Source: JAMXLO01 sp963812505 (GTDB lineage: Bacteria; Pseudomonadota; Alphaproteobacteria; Acetobacterales; Acetobacteraceae). From it: 64,000 nucleotides of DNA. A program made the position numbers and the translations under genes. Location: NCBI GenBank assembly GCA_963812505.1, contig CAWEVM010000014.1:124001-188000 (forward strand). Direction: 5' to 3'. The notes below the pieces were generated by a model. That model was not told the DNA's origin, made no database searches, and saw nothing but the letters and a program-made list of their open reading frames with translations. This document shows positions 36,147 to 45,087 of the stretch, in pieces (positions within the stretch are counted from its first letter, which is position 1; each line of letters begins with the position of its first letter).

Positions 36147-38419
36147 ATTACATTGGCACCGATCTGAGAGTTGTCGGCACGCGTCCGGTCCGTCCCGACG
36201 GCGTGGACAAGGTCACCGGCCGCGCCATGTTCGGCGCGGACATGGTGATGCCGGGCATGCTGTGGGGCAAGGTGAAGCGCTCGCCACACGCGCATGCTCG
36301 CATCGTGTCGATCGATGCGAGCAAGGCGCTGAAGCTGCCAGGCGTGCGCGCTGTCGTCACCGCCGCCGACCTTCCCGATATTCCATCGGAAGAGGCGTTC
36401 GTCGGCGAGGGGCCGATGAACTTCCGCGACCTCTCGCGCAACTGCATGGCGCGCGACAAGGCACTTTATGAGGGACACGCGGTTGCCGCGGTTGCGGCCA
36501 TCTCGCAGGCAATCTGCGACGCGGCGCTCGAACTGATCGACGTCAAATACGAGGTGCTGCCCTACGTCATCGACGTCGAGGCGGCGATGGCGGACGACGC
36601 GCCGATCCTGCACGAGGACCTGTTCACGGCGAACCTCGAGCCCAGGCCGACCAAGCCGTCCAACGTCGCCAAGCGGGTGTATTTCCACAAAGGCGACGCA
36701 GAAGCGGGCTTCAAGGAAGCCGATGTCATCGTCGAGGGCCGATACACCACCGAGCCGGTGCATCAGGCCTACATTGAGCCGCATGCCTGCCTGTGCTCGT
36801 ACGGCGCTGACGGGCAATGCACGATCTTCAGCTCGAGCCAGGGCCACTTCATGGTGCGGTCCTACGTGGCGAAGCTGCTTGGGATCGACATCTCCAACAT
36901 CCGCTGCACGCCGGCCGAGATCGGCGGCGGGTTCGGCGGCAAGACCCTCGTGTATCTCGAGCCGGTGGCGCTCGCGCTGTCCAAGATGTGCGGCCGCCCG
37001 GTGAAGATGCAGATGACGCGCGAAGAGGTGTTCCGCGCCTCCGGCCCAACCTCGGGCGCGACCATCGAGGTGAAGATCGGCGCCAAGAAGGACGGCACGA
37101 TCGTGGCGGCGAAGGAATTGCTGAAGTACCAGGCAGGCGCCTTCCCCGGCTCGCCGATCCAGCCCGGCTGCATGTGCGGCTTCGCGATGTATGACATCCC
37201 GAATGTCGAGGTCATCGGCTACGACGTGGTGAGCAACCGCCCGAAGGTGGCGGCGTACCGTGCGCCTGGCGCGCCGATCTCCTCCTTTGCGGTGGAGAGC
37301 GCGCTGGATGACCTCGCCCGCAAGCTGAAGATGGATCCGATCGAGATCCGTGAGAAGAACGGCGCACACAACGGCACCAAGACCCACTACGGGCCGACGC
37401 ACCAGAACATTGGCTTCCTGGCCACGCTGGAGGCCGCGAAGACCAGTGCGCACTGGAAGTCGTCGCTGAAGCCGGGCCAGGGCCGCGGCATCGCCTGCGG
37501 TTTCTGGTTCAACATCGGCGGCGAGTCGTCGGCCGCGGTGCACGTGGCTGAGGACGGCACGGTGGTGGCAGTGTCGGGCAGCCCGGATATCGGCGGCTCG
37601 CGCGCCTCGATCGGCATGATGGTGGCCGAAACGCTGCAAATCCCCGCCGACAAGGTGCGCACGATAGTCGCCGACACGGCTTCGATCGGGTTTACCCATG
37701 TGACCGGCGGCAGTCGCGTGACTTTCGCCACTGGCATGGCGGCGACCATGGCGGCCGAGAAGGTGGTCGATCAGCTCAAGCAGCGCGCTGCGATGATCTG
37801 GGACATCACACCTGATGCGGTGGACTGGCGCGATGGCGCGGCGCACCCGGCGGGCACCAACGCCGGCGCGTTCGAGCCGCTGTCGCTCGCCGAGATCGCG
37901 CTGAAGGCGGCGCGCACCGGGGGGCCGGTGACCTCGGAAGTGTCGGTGAACGCGCAGGGCGCCGGCCCTGGCTTCGGCGCGCATATCTGCGACGTGGAGG
38001 TGGATAAAGAAACCGGGCAGGTCACTATCACGCGCTACACCGCGGTGCAGGATGTCGGCCGCGCCATCCACCCGAGCTACGTGGAAGGTCAGATCCAGGG
38101 CGGTGCCGTGCAGGGCATCGGCTGGGCGCTGAACGAGGAGTACATCTACGACAAGAACGGCAAGATGGATAACCCGGGCTTCCTCGACTACCGCTGCCCG
38201 GTGGCGTCCGACCTGCCGATGATCGAGGCGATCCTGGTCGAGGTGCCGAACCCGCGCCATCCGTTCGGCGCACGTGGGGTGGGCGAGGTGCCGATCATCC
38301 CGCCGATGGCGGCGGTGGGCAACGCGATCCGAGACGCGATCGGGCTGCGCCTACCGAGCCTGCCGATGTCGCCGCCCAAGGTTCGCAAGGCACTGGATGT
38401 GGCGAACGGCGACGATTGA
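36143..38419 (+). CDS. Molybdenum hydroxylase large subunit (xanthine dehydrogenase family)
   Basis: 758 residues. The aldehyde-oxidase-like N-terminal domain is followed by molybdopterin-binding domains with GGGFGGKT, AYRAPGAP and GARGVGEVPIIPP (with the conserved catalytic Glu). The form I CO dehydrogenase active-site loop AYXCSFR is absent; the equivalent AYRAPGAP points to a hydroxylase of another substrate, such as an aromatic CoA ester, aldehyde or N-heterocycle. Start overlaps the small subunit by ATGA, and the stop overlaps the MoaD gene as TGATG. Confidence 0.93.
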   Translation: MNYIGTDLRVVGTRPVRPDGVDKVTGRAMFGADMVMPGMLWGKVKRSPHAHARIVSIDASKALKLPGVRAVVTAADLPDIPSEEAFVGEGPMNFRDLSRNCMARDKALYEGHAVAAVAAISQAICDAALELIDVKYEVLPYVIDVEAAMADDAPILHEDLFTANLEPRPTKPSNVAKRVYFHKGDAEAGFKEADVIVEGRYTTEPVHQAYIEPHACLCSYGADGQCTIFSSSQGHFMVRSYVAKLLGIDISNIRCTPAEIGGGFGGKTLVYLEPVALALSKMCGRPVKMQMTREEVFRASGPTSGATIEVKIGAKKDGTIVAAKELLKYQAGAFPGSPIQPGCMCGFAMYDIPNVEVIGYDVVSNRPKVAAYRAPGAPISSFAVESALDDLARKLKMDPIEIREKNGAHNGTKTHYGPTHQNIGFLATLEAAKTSAHWKSSLKPGQGRGIACGFWFNIGGESSAAVHVAEDGTVVAVSGSPDIGGSRASIGMMVAETLQIPADKVRTIVADTASIGFTHVTGGSRVTFATGMAATMAAEKVVDQLKQRAAMIWDITPDAVDWRDGAAHPAGTNAGAFEPLSLAEIALKAARTGGPVTSEVSVNAQGAGPGFGAHICDVEVDKETGQVTITRYTAVQDVGRAIHPSYVEGQIQGGAVQGIGWALNEEYIYDKNGKMDNPGFLDYRCPVASDLPMIEAILVEVPNPRHPFGARGVGEVPIIPPMAAVGNAIRDAIGLRLPSLPMSPPKVRKALDVANGDD

Positions 38420-38667
38420 TGCCGAAGGTCGTCATCTCGGGCACGTCCTGCCAGCGGTTCACCGGTGGCAAGACCGAGCTCGAGGTGGCGGCTGACACCT
38501 TCCGTCGGCTCGTGCTGGAGCTGGACCAGCGCTATCCCGGCCTCGGCAAGCAGGTCGAGGAAAGCATGGCCGTGGCGATCGACGGCGAGATCTACCAGGA
38601 CGCTTATTCGGTCAAGCTCAAACCGGACAGTGAGATCTACCTCATTCCGAAGATCGGTGGCGGATGA
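38419..38667 (+). CDS. MoaD/ThiS-like sulfur-carrier protein
   Basis: 82 residues with the beta-grasp fold pattern (MPKVVISGTSCQRFTGG, then FRRLVLELDQRYPGLG) and a C-terminal IPKIGGG. The terminal GG is the site that E1-like enzymes adenylate and thiocarboxylate. It is translationally linked to the large subunit through TGATG, so it is very probably a pathway-dedicated carrier for molybdopterin dithiolene or a related ligand. The extra final Gly after GG is unusual; MoaD normally ends in GG. Confidence 0.85.
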   Translation: MPKVVISGTSCQRFTGGKTELEVAADTFRRLVLELDQRYPGLGKQVEESMAVAIDGEIYQDAYSVKLKPDSEIYLIPKIGGG

Positions 38668-38690
38668 GGGTGGGAGGCGTGAGGTCTGAA

Positions 38691-39344
38691 ATGACAGACC
38701 TGGCGACACTGCTGTACGATTGGGACAACACGCTGGTGGATGGCTGGGCCGGCATCGCTGCAGCCCTGAATGCGGTGTTCGACGCCTTCGACATGCCGCG
38801 CTGGACCGCCGCCGACACCCGTGCACGTGTCCGAGTCTCGCTCCGTGACAGTTTTCCGGTTATGTTCGGGACCGAATGGGAGCGTGCTCGCGACATCTTC
38901 TACGCGACACTGGAAGAGCAGCACCTCCACCACGTTGCGCCGATGCCGAGTGCAGCCGATGCGCTCTTGGCGGGGGCGGCCTGGCCGCAGGGCGTGGTGT
39001 CCAACAAAGCGGGAAAATTCTTGCGCGCCGAGGTAACGCATCTGGGTTGGGCAGCGCACTTCGGTGCCGTGGTTGGGGCCGGCGATGCATCCGCCGACAA
39101 GCCGGATCCCGCGCCGATCCTGCTGGCGCTCGATCGCCTGGGCCGCGGCGCCGGCCGCTCGGTCTGGTACGTGGGTGACACAGCGTTGGATATGGCGGCT
39201 GCGCGTGCCGCTGGCGTGACTGCGGTGCTGGTCGGCGATGCTTCGCACGATGGTGGGATTGACCGGGCGGCCCCTGATCTCCATTTCCCTAGCGCGCTCG
39301 ATCTTGCCGCACGGCTTCGTGCGTTGGCCGGAGAGGGTTGCTGA
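38691..39344 (+). CDS. HAD-superfamily phosphatase
   Basis: 217 residues. HAD motif I is LYDWDNTLVDG (DxD replaced by DWDNT, both Asp present). Motif II is VVSNKAG, and motifs III/IV are KPDPAP and GDTALDMAAA. The alpha-helical cap between them is of the phosphoglycolate-phosphatase type. GAGG six bases before 38691 supports that start; a start at 38664 overlapping the MoaD stop as ATGA is an alternative. It is the last gene of the hydroxylase operon; substrate unknown. Confidence 0.85.
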   Translation: MTDLATLLYDWDNTLVDGWAGIAAALNAVFDAFDMPRWTAADTRARVRVSLRDSFPVMFGTEWERARDIFYATLEEQHLHHVAPMPSAADALLAGAAWPQGVVSNKAGKFLRAEVTHLGWAAHFGAVVGAGDASADKPDPAPILLALDRLGRGAGRSVWYVGDTALDMAAARAAGVTAVLVGDASHDGGIDRAAPDLHFPSALDLAARLRALAGEGC

Positions 39345-39426
39345 CGGAAAGACGACACCGGGTGGCCGTGCCACGCCCGCCCGGACCGAACAAGAACAAC
39401 AGCCGGTAAGAAGAAGGACAGTCACC

Positions 39427-39711
39427 GTGGCCAATGAGAAGGCGCAAAATGTTCAGGATGTTTTCCTGAATCATGTGCGGAAGAACAAGACGCCTGTGAC
39501 CGTGTTCCTGGTGAACGGGGTTAAACTCCAGGGCATAATCACTTGGTTTGACAACTTTTCCGTCCTGCTGCGTCGGGACGGACACACGCAGCTGGTCTAC
39601 AAGCACGCGATCAGCACCGTGATGCCTGGTGCGCCAATTCAGTTGTTCGACGCCGCCAAGGCGGAAGGCACTGCTTCGGCGCGGGAGATGTCTCCTGCCG
39701 CAGGCGATTGA
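39427..39711 (+). CDS. hfq: RNA chaperone Hfq
   Basis: 94 residues from GTG at 39427, with AAGGA nearby. Sm1 contains VQDVFLNHVRKNKTPVTVFLVNGVKLQG, with the distal and proximal RNA-binding residues, and Sm2 has YKHAIST. It binds small RNAs and mRNAs. It lies just upstream of hflX, the usual order, and downstream of the hydroxylase operon. The C-terminal tail is short and acidic. Confidence 0.95.
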   Translation: MANEKAQNVQDVFLNHVRKNKTPVTVFLVNGVKLQGIITWFDNFSVLLRRDGHTQLVYKHAISTVMPGAPIQLFDAAKAEGTASAREMSPAAGD

Positions 39712-39772
39712 CGACGAACGCCTGCCTTCACGCCTGAACGGAGCCTTCGTTGCCCCGACGAGGGCGGCGGTC

Positions 39773-41047
39773 GTGTTGCCGTGGGACCGCCTCGGACACG
39801 ATCGTGGCGAGGCCGGACATCGGCCGGATGCGCGCCGGTCGGCTGAGCATCGACTCGCCGAGGCAGTAGGGCTGAGCGCATCGATCGGATTGGTTGTTGT
39901 GCATACCGCAATCCTGCCGCAGCGCGGACGCCGTCCGGCGACCTTACTGGGCGAAGGACAGGTGTCGGCGCAGGCTCGTGCCATCGCCGAGGCCGGTGTG
40001 ACGGTCGCCATTGTCGACGCCGCGCTTTCGCCTGTGCAGCAGCGCAATCTGGAGCGGGCGTGGAACTGCAAGGTGATCGACCGCACCGGGCTCATTCTCG
40101 ACATCTTCGGCGAGCGTGCGGCGACCAAGGAAGGCGCGCTTCAGGTCGAGCTGGCGCATCTCGACTACCAGCGTTCACGCCTGGTGCGTTCGTGGACCCA
40201 TTTGGAGCGGCAGCGCGGCGGGTTTGGCTTCCTGGGCGGCCCCGGGGAGACGCAGATCGAGGCTGACCGTCGCCTGATCGGCGATCGCATCGTGCGGCTG
40301 AAAAAGGAATTGGAGCAGGTTCGCCGCACCCGCGGGCTCCACCGTTTCGCTCGGCGGCGGGTGCCGTTCCCGGTGATCGCCCTTGTCGGCTATACCAATG
40401 CTGGCAAGTCCACCCTGTTCAACGCGCTGACCGGTGCCGAGGTGGTGGCGCGCGATCAATTATTTGCCACGCTCGACCCCACAATGCGCGGGCTGCGCCT
40501 GCCATCCGGACGGCGCGCGATTCTGTCGGACACTGTCGGGTTCATCAGCGAACTGCCGCACGAGTTGGTCGAGGCGTTCCGTGCCACGCTCGAGGAGGTG
40601 GCTGAGGCCGACGTCATTCTGCATGTCCGCGATGCCGCGCATCCGGACAGCGGCGCACAGCGTGCGGACGTGGTGGCGGTGCTGGAGGATATGGTGGCGG
40701 ACGGAGCGCTCGCCGCCGACTGGCAATCGCGGACCATCGAGGTGCTGAACAAGGCGGACCTGATGGGCGGCGTGGCGTTCGTGCCTGAGCGAACTGGAGC
40801 CGTGGCGGTGTCTGCCATCACCGGGGAGGGCCTGGGTGAGCTGAAAACGGCGATCGACGCGCGAATTGGGGCGGCGATGGAACTCGCGGACTATGACATC
40901 GCGCCACAGGATGGGGCGCGGCTGGCTTGGCTATACCAGCATGGCGAGGTGGTGGATCGGCAGGATGCGGATGCCGCGGTGCATGTGACTGTGCGCCTGC
41001 TTCCGGCAGATCGAGCTCGGTTCGAAAGGCGGGGTCAGGTCGAGTAG
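39773..41047 (+). CDS. hflX: Ribosome-splitting GTPase HflX
   Basis: About 424 residues. The N-terminal HflX domain and coiled-coil linker (RDARRSAEHRLAEAVGLSASI) precede the glycine-rich GFGFLGGPGETQIEADRRL and the GTPase domain, with G1 GYTNAGKST at about 205, G3 DTVGFI and G4 NKAD. It releases stalled ribosomes under stress. The start is uncertain. GTG 39773 is the first in-frame start after hfq, but GGAG then TTG at 39750 fits other HflX N-termini if two bases (GG) are removed, so the extreme N-terminus may contain an indel. Confidence 0.85.
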   Translation: MLPWDRLGHDRGEAGHRPDARRSAEHRLAEAVGLSASIGLVVVHTAILPQRGRRPATLLGEGQVSAQARAIAEAGVTVAIVDAALSPVQQRNLERAWNCKVIDRTGLILDIFGERAATKEGALQVELAHLDYQRSRLVRSWTHLERQRGGFGFLGGPGETQIEADRRLIGDRIVRLKKELEQVRRTRGLHRFARRRVPFPVIALVGYTNAGKSTLFNALTGAEVVARDQLFATLDPTMRGLRLPSGRRAILSDTVGFISELPHELVEAFRATLEEVAEADVILHVRDAAHPDSGAQRADVVAVLEDMVADGALAADWQSRTIEVLNKADLMGGVAFVPERTGAVAVSAITGEGLGELKTAIDARIGAAMELADYDIAPQDGARLAWLYQHGEVVDRQDADAAVHVTVRLLPADRARFERRGQVE

Positions 41048-41056
41048 CTGAATTGG

Positions 41057-41761
41057 TCACTCCTTTGCCCAGGCGATTGCCGCGCGCGCCAGTGCGTCGA
41101 TCGTGTCCACCATGGGGGTATCCAGCGTCGGACCTGCCTGGATGCCGAGTGGTATCTCAGTGCACCCTAGAACGACCGATGCCGCGCCACGCCGTGTCAA
41201 GCTGTTCACCACTTCAGCCAGCGGTGCATAGGCATCGGCCACACGGTTCGACTTCACCAGAGCTATGGCGGGGCTGATGAGGCGGTTCATCTCTTCGTCG
41301 CTCGGCTCGATGCAGTCCCAGCCCAGTGCACCCAGGCGATCCTGATAGAGCCGCATCGCCAGCGTCGCCTGGGTCCCCATGACGCCGATCCGCCCGCGGC
41401 TGATGCCAAGCCGCCCGAGCTCCGCGGCGGCGGCATCGACGATGTGCAGGATCGGGAGATGGGCTGCGTCGCGCATCGCGTCGTACCAGCCGTGTGCGGT
41501 GTTGCATGGGATGGCGATCGCAGTGCAGCCGGCCCGCTGAAGTCCCTCGATACCGCGCAGCAGCCAGGGCAGCGGATCGCCACCGCCGCTGAGACTACCG
41601 ACCGTCCGGTCAGGCACCCGTGGATCAGACCATAGGACGGTCGGGATGTGATCCTGATCGCGCGTTGCGGGAGTGAGCAGCGTCAACCGAACCATGAACT
41701 GCGCGCTCGCCAAAGGGCCCATGCCGCCCAAGACACCGAGTATCTTGTCTATGCTGTCCAT
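41057..41761 (-). CDS. Aspartate/glutamate racemase family protein
   Basis: 234 residues with two lobes. The catalytic Cys residues lie in AIPCNTAHGW and LGCTEIPL, one in each half. Family reactions include aspartate racemisation and hydantoin racemisation. Substrate not determinable. It is convergent with hflX and divergent from the glycerophosphodiesterase. Confidence 0.88.
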   Translation of the reverse strand: MDSIDKILGVLGGMGPLASAQFMVRLTLLTPATRDQDHIPTVLWSDPRVPDRTVGSLSGGGDPLPWLLRGIEGLQRAGCTAIAIPCNTAHGWYDAMRDAAHLPILHIVDAAAAELGRLGISRGRIGVMGTQATLAMRLYQDRLGALGWDCIEPSDEEMNRLISPAIALVKSNRVADAYAPLAEVVNSLTRRGAASVVLGCTEIPLGIQAGPTLDTPMVDTIDALARAAIAWAKE

Positions 41762-41811
41762 TCCCAAGCATTGGCGTCATCCTGAAGCTTGCACAAGCAG
41801 GGGCCTTCGCG

Positions 41812-42726
41812 GTGACGATCAGGCGACGGATCGATTTGCATGGCCATCGCGGCGCGCGCGGCCTGTTTCCGGAGAATACGCTGGTCGGATTCGCTGGCGC
41901 ATTGGCAGTCGGTGTCGACGCATTGGAACTGGACGTGGCGGTGACAGCCGATCAGGTCGTGGTGGTCACGCACGATCCGCGCCTCAACCCCGACATCACC
42001 CGGACCGGAGATGGAACGTGGCTGGCCCAGGCTGGCCCAATGATCCACTCGCTTCGGGCAGAGGACCTACGCAGCTACGATGTCGGACGCATTCTCCCTG
42101 GCTGTCGCTATGCAGCGCTTTATCCGGACCAGAAGCCTCACGATGGCGCCACGATCCCCACGCTGGCGGATGCACTGCGCATCGATCCGCGGGCGAATTT
42201 CAATATCGAGTTGAAGACATTCCCTTTGCAACCCAGCCTTGCTTTGGATGGCGCAGCGATGGCGGATGCGGTGATCGCCGTCGCGGACTCGGAGGGGGCT
42301 ACCGAGAGGATCAGCGTCCAATCGTTCGACTGGCGTGGACCACGTCGCCTGCACCAAGCGCGACCCGACGTGCGACTGTCCTGGCTGACAAGTTCAGCCA
42401 TCCTCGCAGGCGCACGGATATGGTGGGCCGGCCCGCATCCGTCGGATTTCGGGGGTTCCGTTCCGCGTGCCGTGGCCGCGGAGGGCGGGCCCAACTGGGG
42501 CCCTGACTATACCGATCTGACCGAGTGCGCGATTGCGGAAGCGCACTCACTCGGCCTGCGTGTCGTGCCTTGGACGGTGAATCAGCCCGAGGACATGCGT
42601 CGCCTGATCGGTTGGGGCATCGATGGGTTGATCACCGATCGGCCGGATCTGGCGCGCGTGGTGATGGCTGACGAAGGATTGCCACTGCCACCGTCATGGC
42701 GGGTTGAGGAAATTGGCGTCCGCTGA
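41812..42726 (+). CDS. Glycerophosphodiester phosphodiesterase
   Basis: 304 residues starting at GTG. The GDPD motif HGHRGARGLFPENT, with His and Glu metal/catalytic residues, opens the protein, and a second site lies around VTHDP. It hydrolyses glycerophosphodiesters to sn-glycerol-3-phosphate. There is no signal peptide, so it is cytoplasmic. It overlaps the end of the next minus-strand gene by 33 bases, tail to tail. Confidence 0.9.
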   Translation: MTIRRRIDLHGHRGARGLFPENTLVGFAGALAVGVDALELDVAVTADQVVVVTHDPRLNPDITRTGDGTWLAQAGPMIHSLRAEDLRSYDVGRILPGCRYAALYPDQKPHDGATIPTLADALRIDPRANFNIELKTFPLQPSLALDGAAMADAVIAVADSEGATERISVQSFDWRGPRRLHQARPDVRLSWLTSSAILAGARIWWAGPHPSDFGGSVPRAVAAEGGPNWGPDYTDLTECAIAEAHSLGLRVVPWTVNQPEDMRRLIGWGIDGLITDRPDLARVVMADEGLPLPPSWRVEEIGVR

Positions 42727-43323
42727 CGTGCGTGCGAGCAGGGCCCGCAGATCCGGGTTCTTGTCGCCGTCATACGCGGTCAGCGCCTCCATCGGCGCGA
42801 AGAACTCGTGCGCATGCGGCAGTTGGTGTTGGGTGAACCCCTGATAGTGTTTCCGCTTCAGGCCGTACAGCACATGCATGCCGCGCACTGGCACGACGAA
42901 GGCCACGGTTGGCTCGTGTTCAAACAACCCTGTGACCTGCCAGCGCGGCGTGGCATCGCTCGGCATCACGGGCGAAAGCAACCATTGCACGGGACACACG
43001 GCCAGCAGCGAGTGCGTGCTCGGAGCGAAGCGAGACCGCTTATCCAGCAGATTCTGCAGCGACCCGCAGGCCTCAATCGCCAGGATGTCCACATAGGGAT
43101 CCGCAGACGTCCCGCCGAAGTTCAACCACAACCCATCCGGCAGGGTGCGCCATCGGGTGCTTCCCGGGAGTTTTAGGAACGGATGGTACCGCAGGTCGTC
43201 CGACGGGCGGCCGCGCAGCCAGGAATCACGACCGAGGGCCGGGGCGCTAACGCCGGGTGGTCGCTGAGGCCACTGCTTCAGGCGTTCTTTCACAAGCGAA
43301 TCCAACGATTGGACCGGTCGCAT
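42694..43323 (-). CDS. Conserved hypothetical protein, no recognised domain
   Basis: 209 residues from the ATG at 43323, which has CGGTGAA eight bases upstream. Longer in-frame starts exist but the added part is AT-rich and unlikely. Features include RWRTLPDGLWLNFGGTSADPYVD and a basic KRKHYQG. The composition looks like a globular enzyme or binding protein with Trp and Pro residues. I do not recognise a family. The last 33 bases overlap the end of the glycerophosphodiesterase gene on the other strand. Confidence 0.6.
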   Translation of the reverse strand: MRPVQSLDSLVKERLKQWPQRPPGVSAPALGRDSWLRGRPSDDLRYHPFLKLPGSTRWRTLPDGLWLNFGGTSADPYVDILAIEACGSLQNLLDKRSRFAPSTHSLLAVCPVQWLLSPVMPSDATPRWQVTGLFEHEPTVAFVVPVRGMHVLYGLKRKHYQGFTQHQLPHAHEFFAPMEALTAYDGDKNPDLRALLARTSADANFLNPP

Positions 43324-43627
43324 TGGTTCACCGTATGGTTTTATCGTCCTGGGAACATACAACCTTAAGATGTAGATAACAGCATACAGATGCAGGTAAG
43401 GGCATAATTTTGAGCAAATAGCTAACATTGGCGCACAAATGCCAGCCAATTGCAGGGCGCACCACTGATCGGCCGCCCCCGATTGACAGGTCGGCCGAAT
43501 TAAAAGTCAACGCCATGCGGGCATTGCCCGATATTGCTGACCTAATCTATCAACAACCCGTGACCTGTCTGCCGGCAAGCTTTCGCGACCGGAAAATTTC
43601 GTCTAGTGAAATAACCCGGCCTCGCAA
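43324..43627. other. AT-rich intergenic region before the gltA stop
   Basis: About 300 bases, with the lowest GC near 43340-43450. It probably holds the promoter of the upstream hypothetical gene and the terminator of gltA. No RNA gene or clear repeat was seen. Confidence 0.45.
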
Positions 43628-44935
43628 TCAGCGGCGACGATCCATTGGGAGGTAATCGCGCTGGGTCGCTCCCGTGTAGATCTGCCGTGGGCGCCCGATC
43701 CGGTTCTGCGGGTCCTCCATCATCTCTTTCCACTGGCTGACCCATCCCACGGTCCGAGACACCGCGAACAGAGCGGTGAACATGCTGGTGGGGAAGCCCA
43801 TCGCCTTCAGGATGATGCCGGAATAGAAGTCCACATTGGGGTACAGCTTGCGATCGATGAAGTAGCGATCGTTCAGCGCGATCTTCTCCAGTTCCATGGC
43901 CAGGTCGAGCAGCGGGTCGCCCTTGATGCCGAGTTCGGCCAGCACGTCGTGGCAGGCCTTCTGGATGATGCGCGCACGCGGATCGTAGTTCTTGTAGACG
44001 CGGTGGCCGAAGCCCCAGAGCATCTCGTGGTTGTTGCGGTCCTTCACTTCCTCGAGGAAGTGCGGGATGTTCTTCACGCCGCCGATGTGGTTCAGCATCT
44101 TGAGCACCGCCTCGTTGGCGCCACCGTGGGCGGGACCCCAGAGACTGGCGATACCGGCGGCGATGCAGGCGAACGGGTTGGCGCCCGTGGAACCGGCCAG
44201 GCGCACCGTGCTGGTGGAGGCGTTCTGCTCATGATCGGCGTGCAGGATCATGATCAGGTCCATCGCACGTGAGAGCACCGGATTGGCCTTCCACGGTTCG
44301 GCCGGTACGCCATGGAACATGTAGAGGAAGTTCTCCGCGTACGAGAGATCGTTGCGGGGGTACATGAAGGGCTGGCCGATGGAGTATTTGTGCGCCCACG
44401 CGGCGATCGTCGGGACCTTGGCAATCAGCCGGAACGCGCTGATGCGGCGGCTTTCCGGGTCATGGATGTCGAGGCTGTCGTGATAGAACGCGGACAGCGC
44501 GCCGACCACACCACACATCACCGCCATCGGATGCGCATCACGGCGGAAGCCATTGTAGAAGGTACGGAGTTGCTCGTGCAGCATGGTGTGCCGCATGACA
44601 CCGAGATCGAACTCCTCGCGCTCCTTTGCGTTCGGCAGTTCGCCGTTCAGCAGTAGGTAGCAAATCTCGAGAAAGGTTGATTTCTCGGCGAGCTGCTCAA
44701 TCGGATAGCCGCGATACAGCAGCACACCTTCGTCGCCATCGATGTAGGTGATCTTGCTCTCGCACGATGCCGTCGCACCATAACCAGGGTCATAGGTGAA
44801 TATGCCCAGGTCGCCGTAGAGCTTGCGGATGTCGGCGACCGACGGTCCGATCGTGCCGTCGATCAGCGGCAGGCTGCTCGACTTGTTTGATCCGTCAAGC
44901 GAGACGGTGATGGACCGTTTGGCCGAGCCACTCAT
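43628..44935 (-). CDS. gltA: Citrate synthase
   Basis: 435 residues, the type II hexameric form (about 430). Catalytic regions are LHADHEQNAST, GPAHGGANEAV (His) and FGHRVYKNYDPRA. The extra N-terminal strand region of type II enzymes is present (KITYIDGDEGVLLYRGYPI). The start at 44935 is preferred because AGGGA stands seven bases upstream; the ATG two codons earlier is too close. It joins oxaloacetate and acetyl-CoA in the TCA cycle. Confidence 0.95.
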   Translation of the reverse strand: MSGSAKRSITVSLDGSNKSSSLPLIDGTIGPSVADIRKLYGDLGIFTYDPGYGATASCESKITYIDGDEGVLLYRGYPIEQLAEKSTFLEICYLLLNGELPNAKEREEFDLGVMRHTMLHEQLRTFYNGFRRDAHPMAVMCGVVGALSAFYHDSLDIHDPESRRISAFRLIAKVPTIAAWAHKYSIGQPFMYPRNDLSYAENFLYMFHGVPAEPWKANPVLSRAMDLIMILHADHEQNASTSTVRLAGSTGANPFACIAAGIASLWGPAHGGANEAVLKMLNHIGGVKNIPHFLEEVKDRNNHEMLWGFGHRVYKNYDPRARIIQKACHDVLAELGIKGDPLLDLAMELEKIALNDRYFIDRKLYPNVDFYSGIILKAMGFPTSMFTALFAVSRTVGWVSQWKEMMEDPQNRIGRPRQIYTGATQRDYLPMDRRR

Positions 44936-45087
44936 TCGCATGTCCCTGTTGCCGAGGCGAGGCCGGTGCCCCGCGGTTAAGCGCCCGCCGCGGCGGCGCT
45001 CGGTGCAAAATTATGGCGGACCGCCGCCGGACGCAACCTTCGCGGTCGCAGCAAGGTCGGGCGTGCGCAAATATGCCGGGCGTCCGT

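Noticed and set aside
36080..38260. Very long minus-strand open frame (about 726 codons)
   Set aside because: It is antisense to the hydroxylase large subunit, whose motifs are clear; long antisense frames are common in high-GC DNA.
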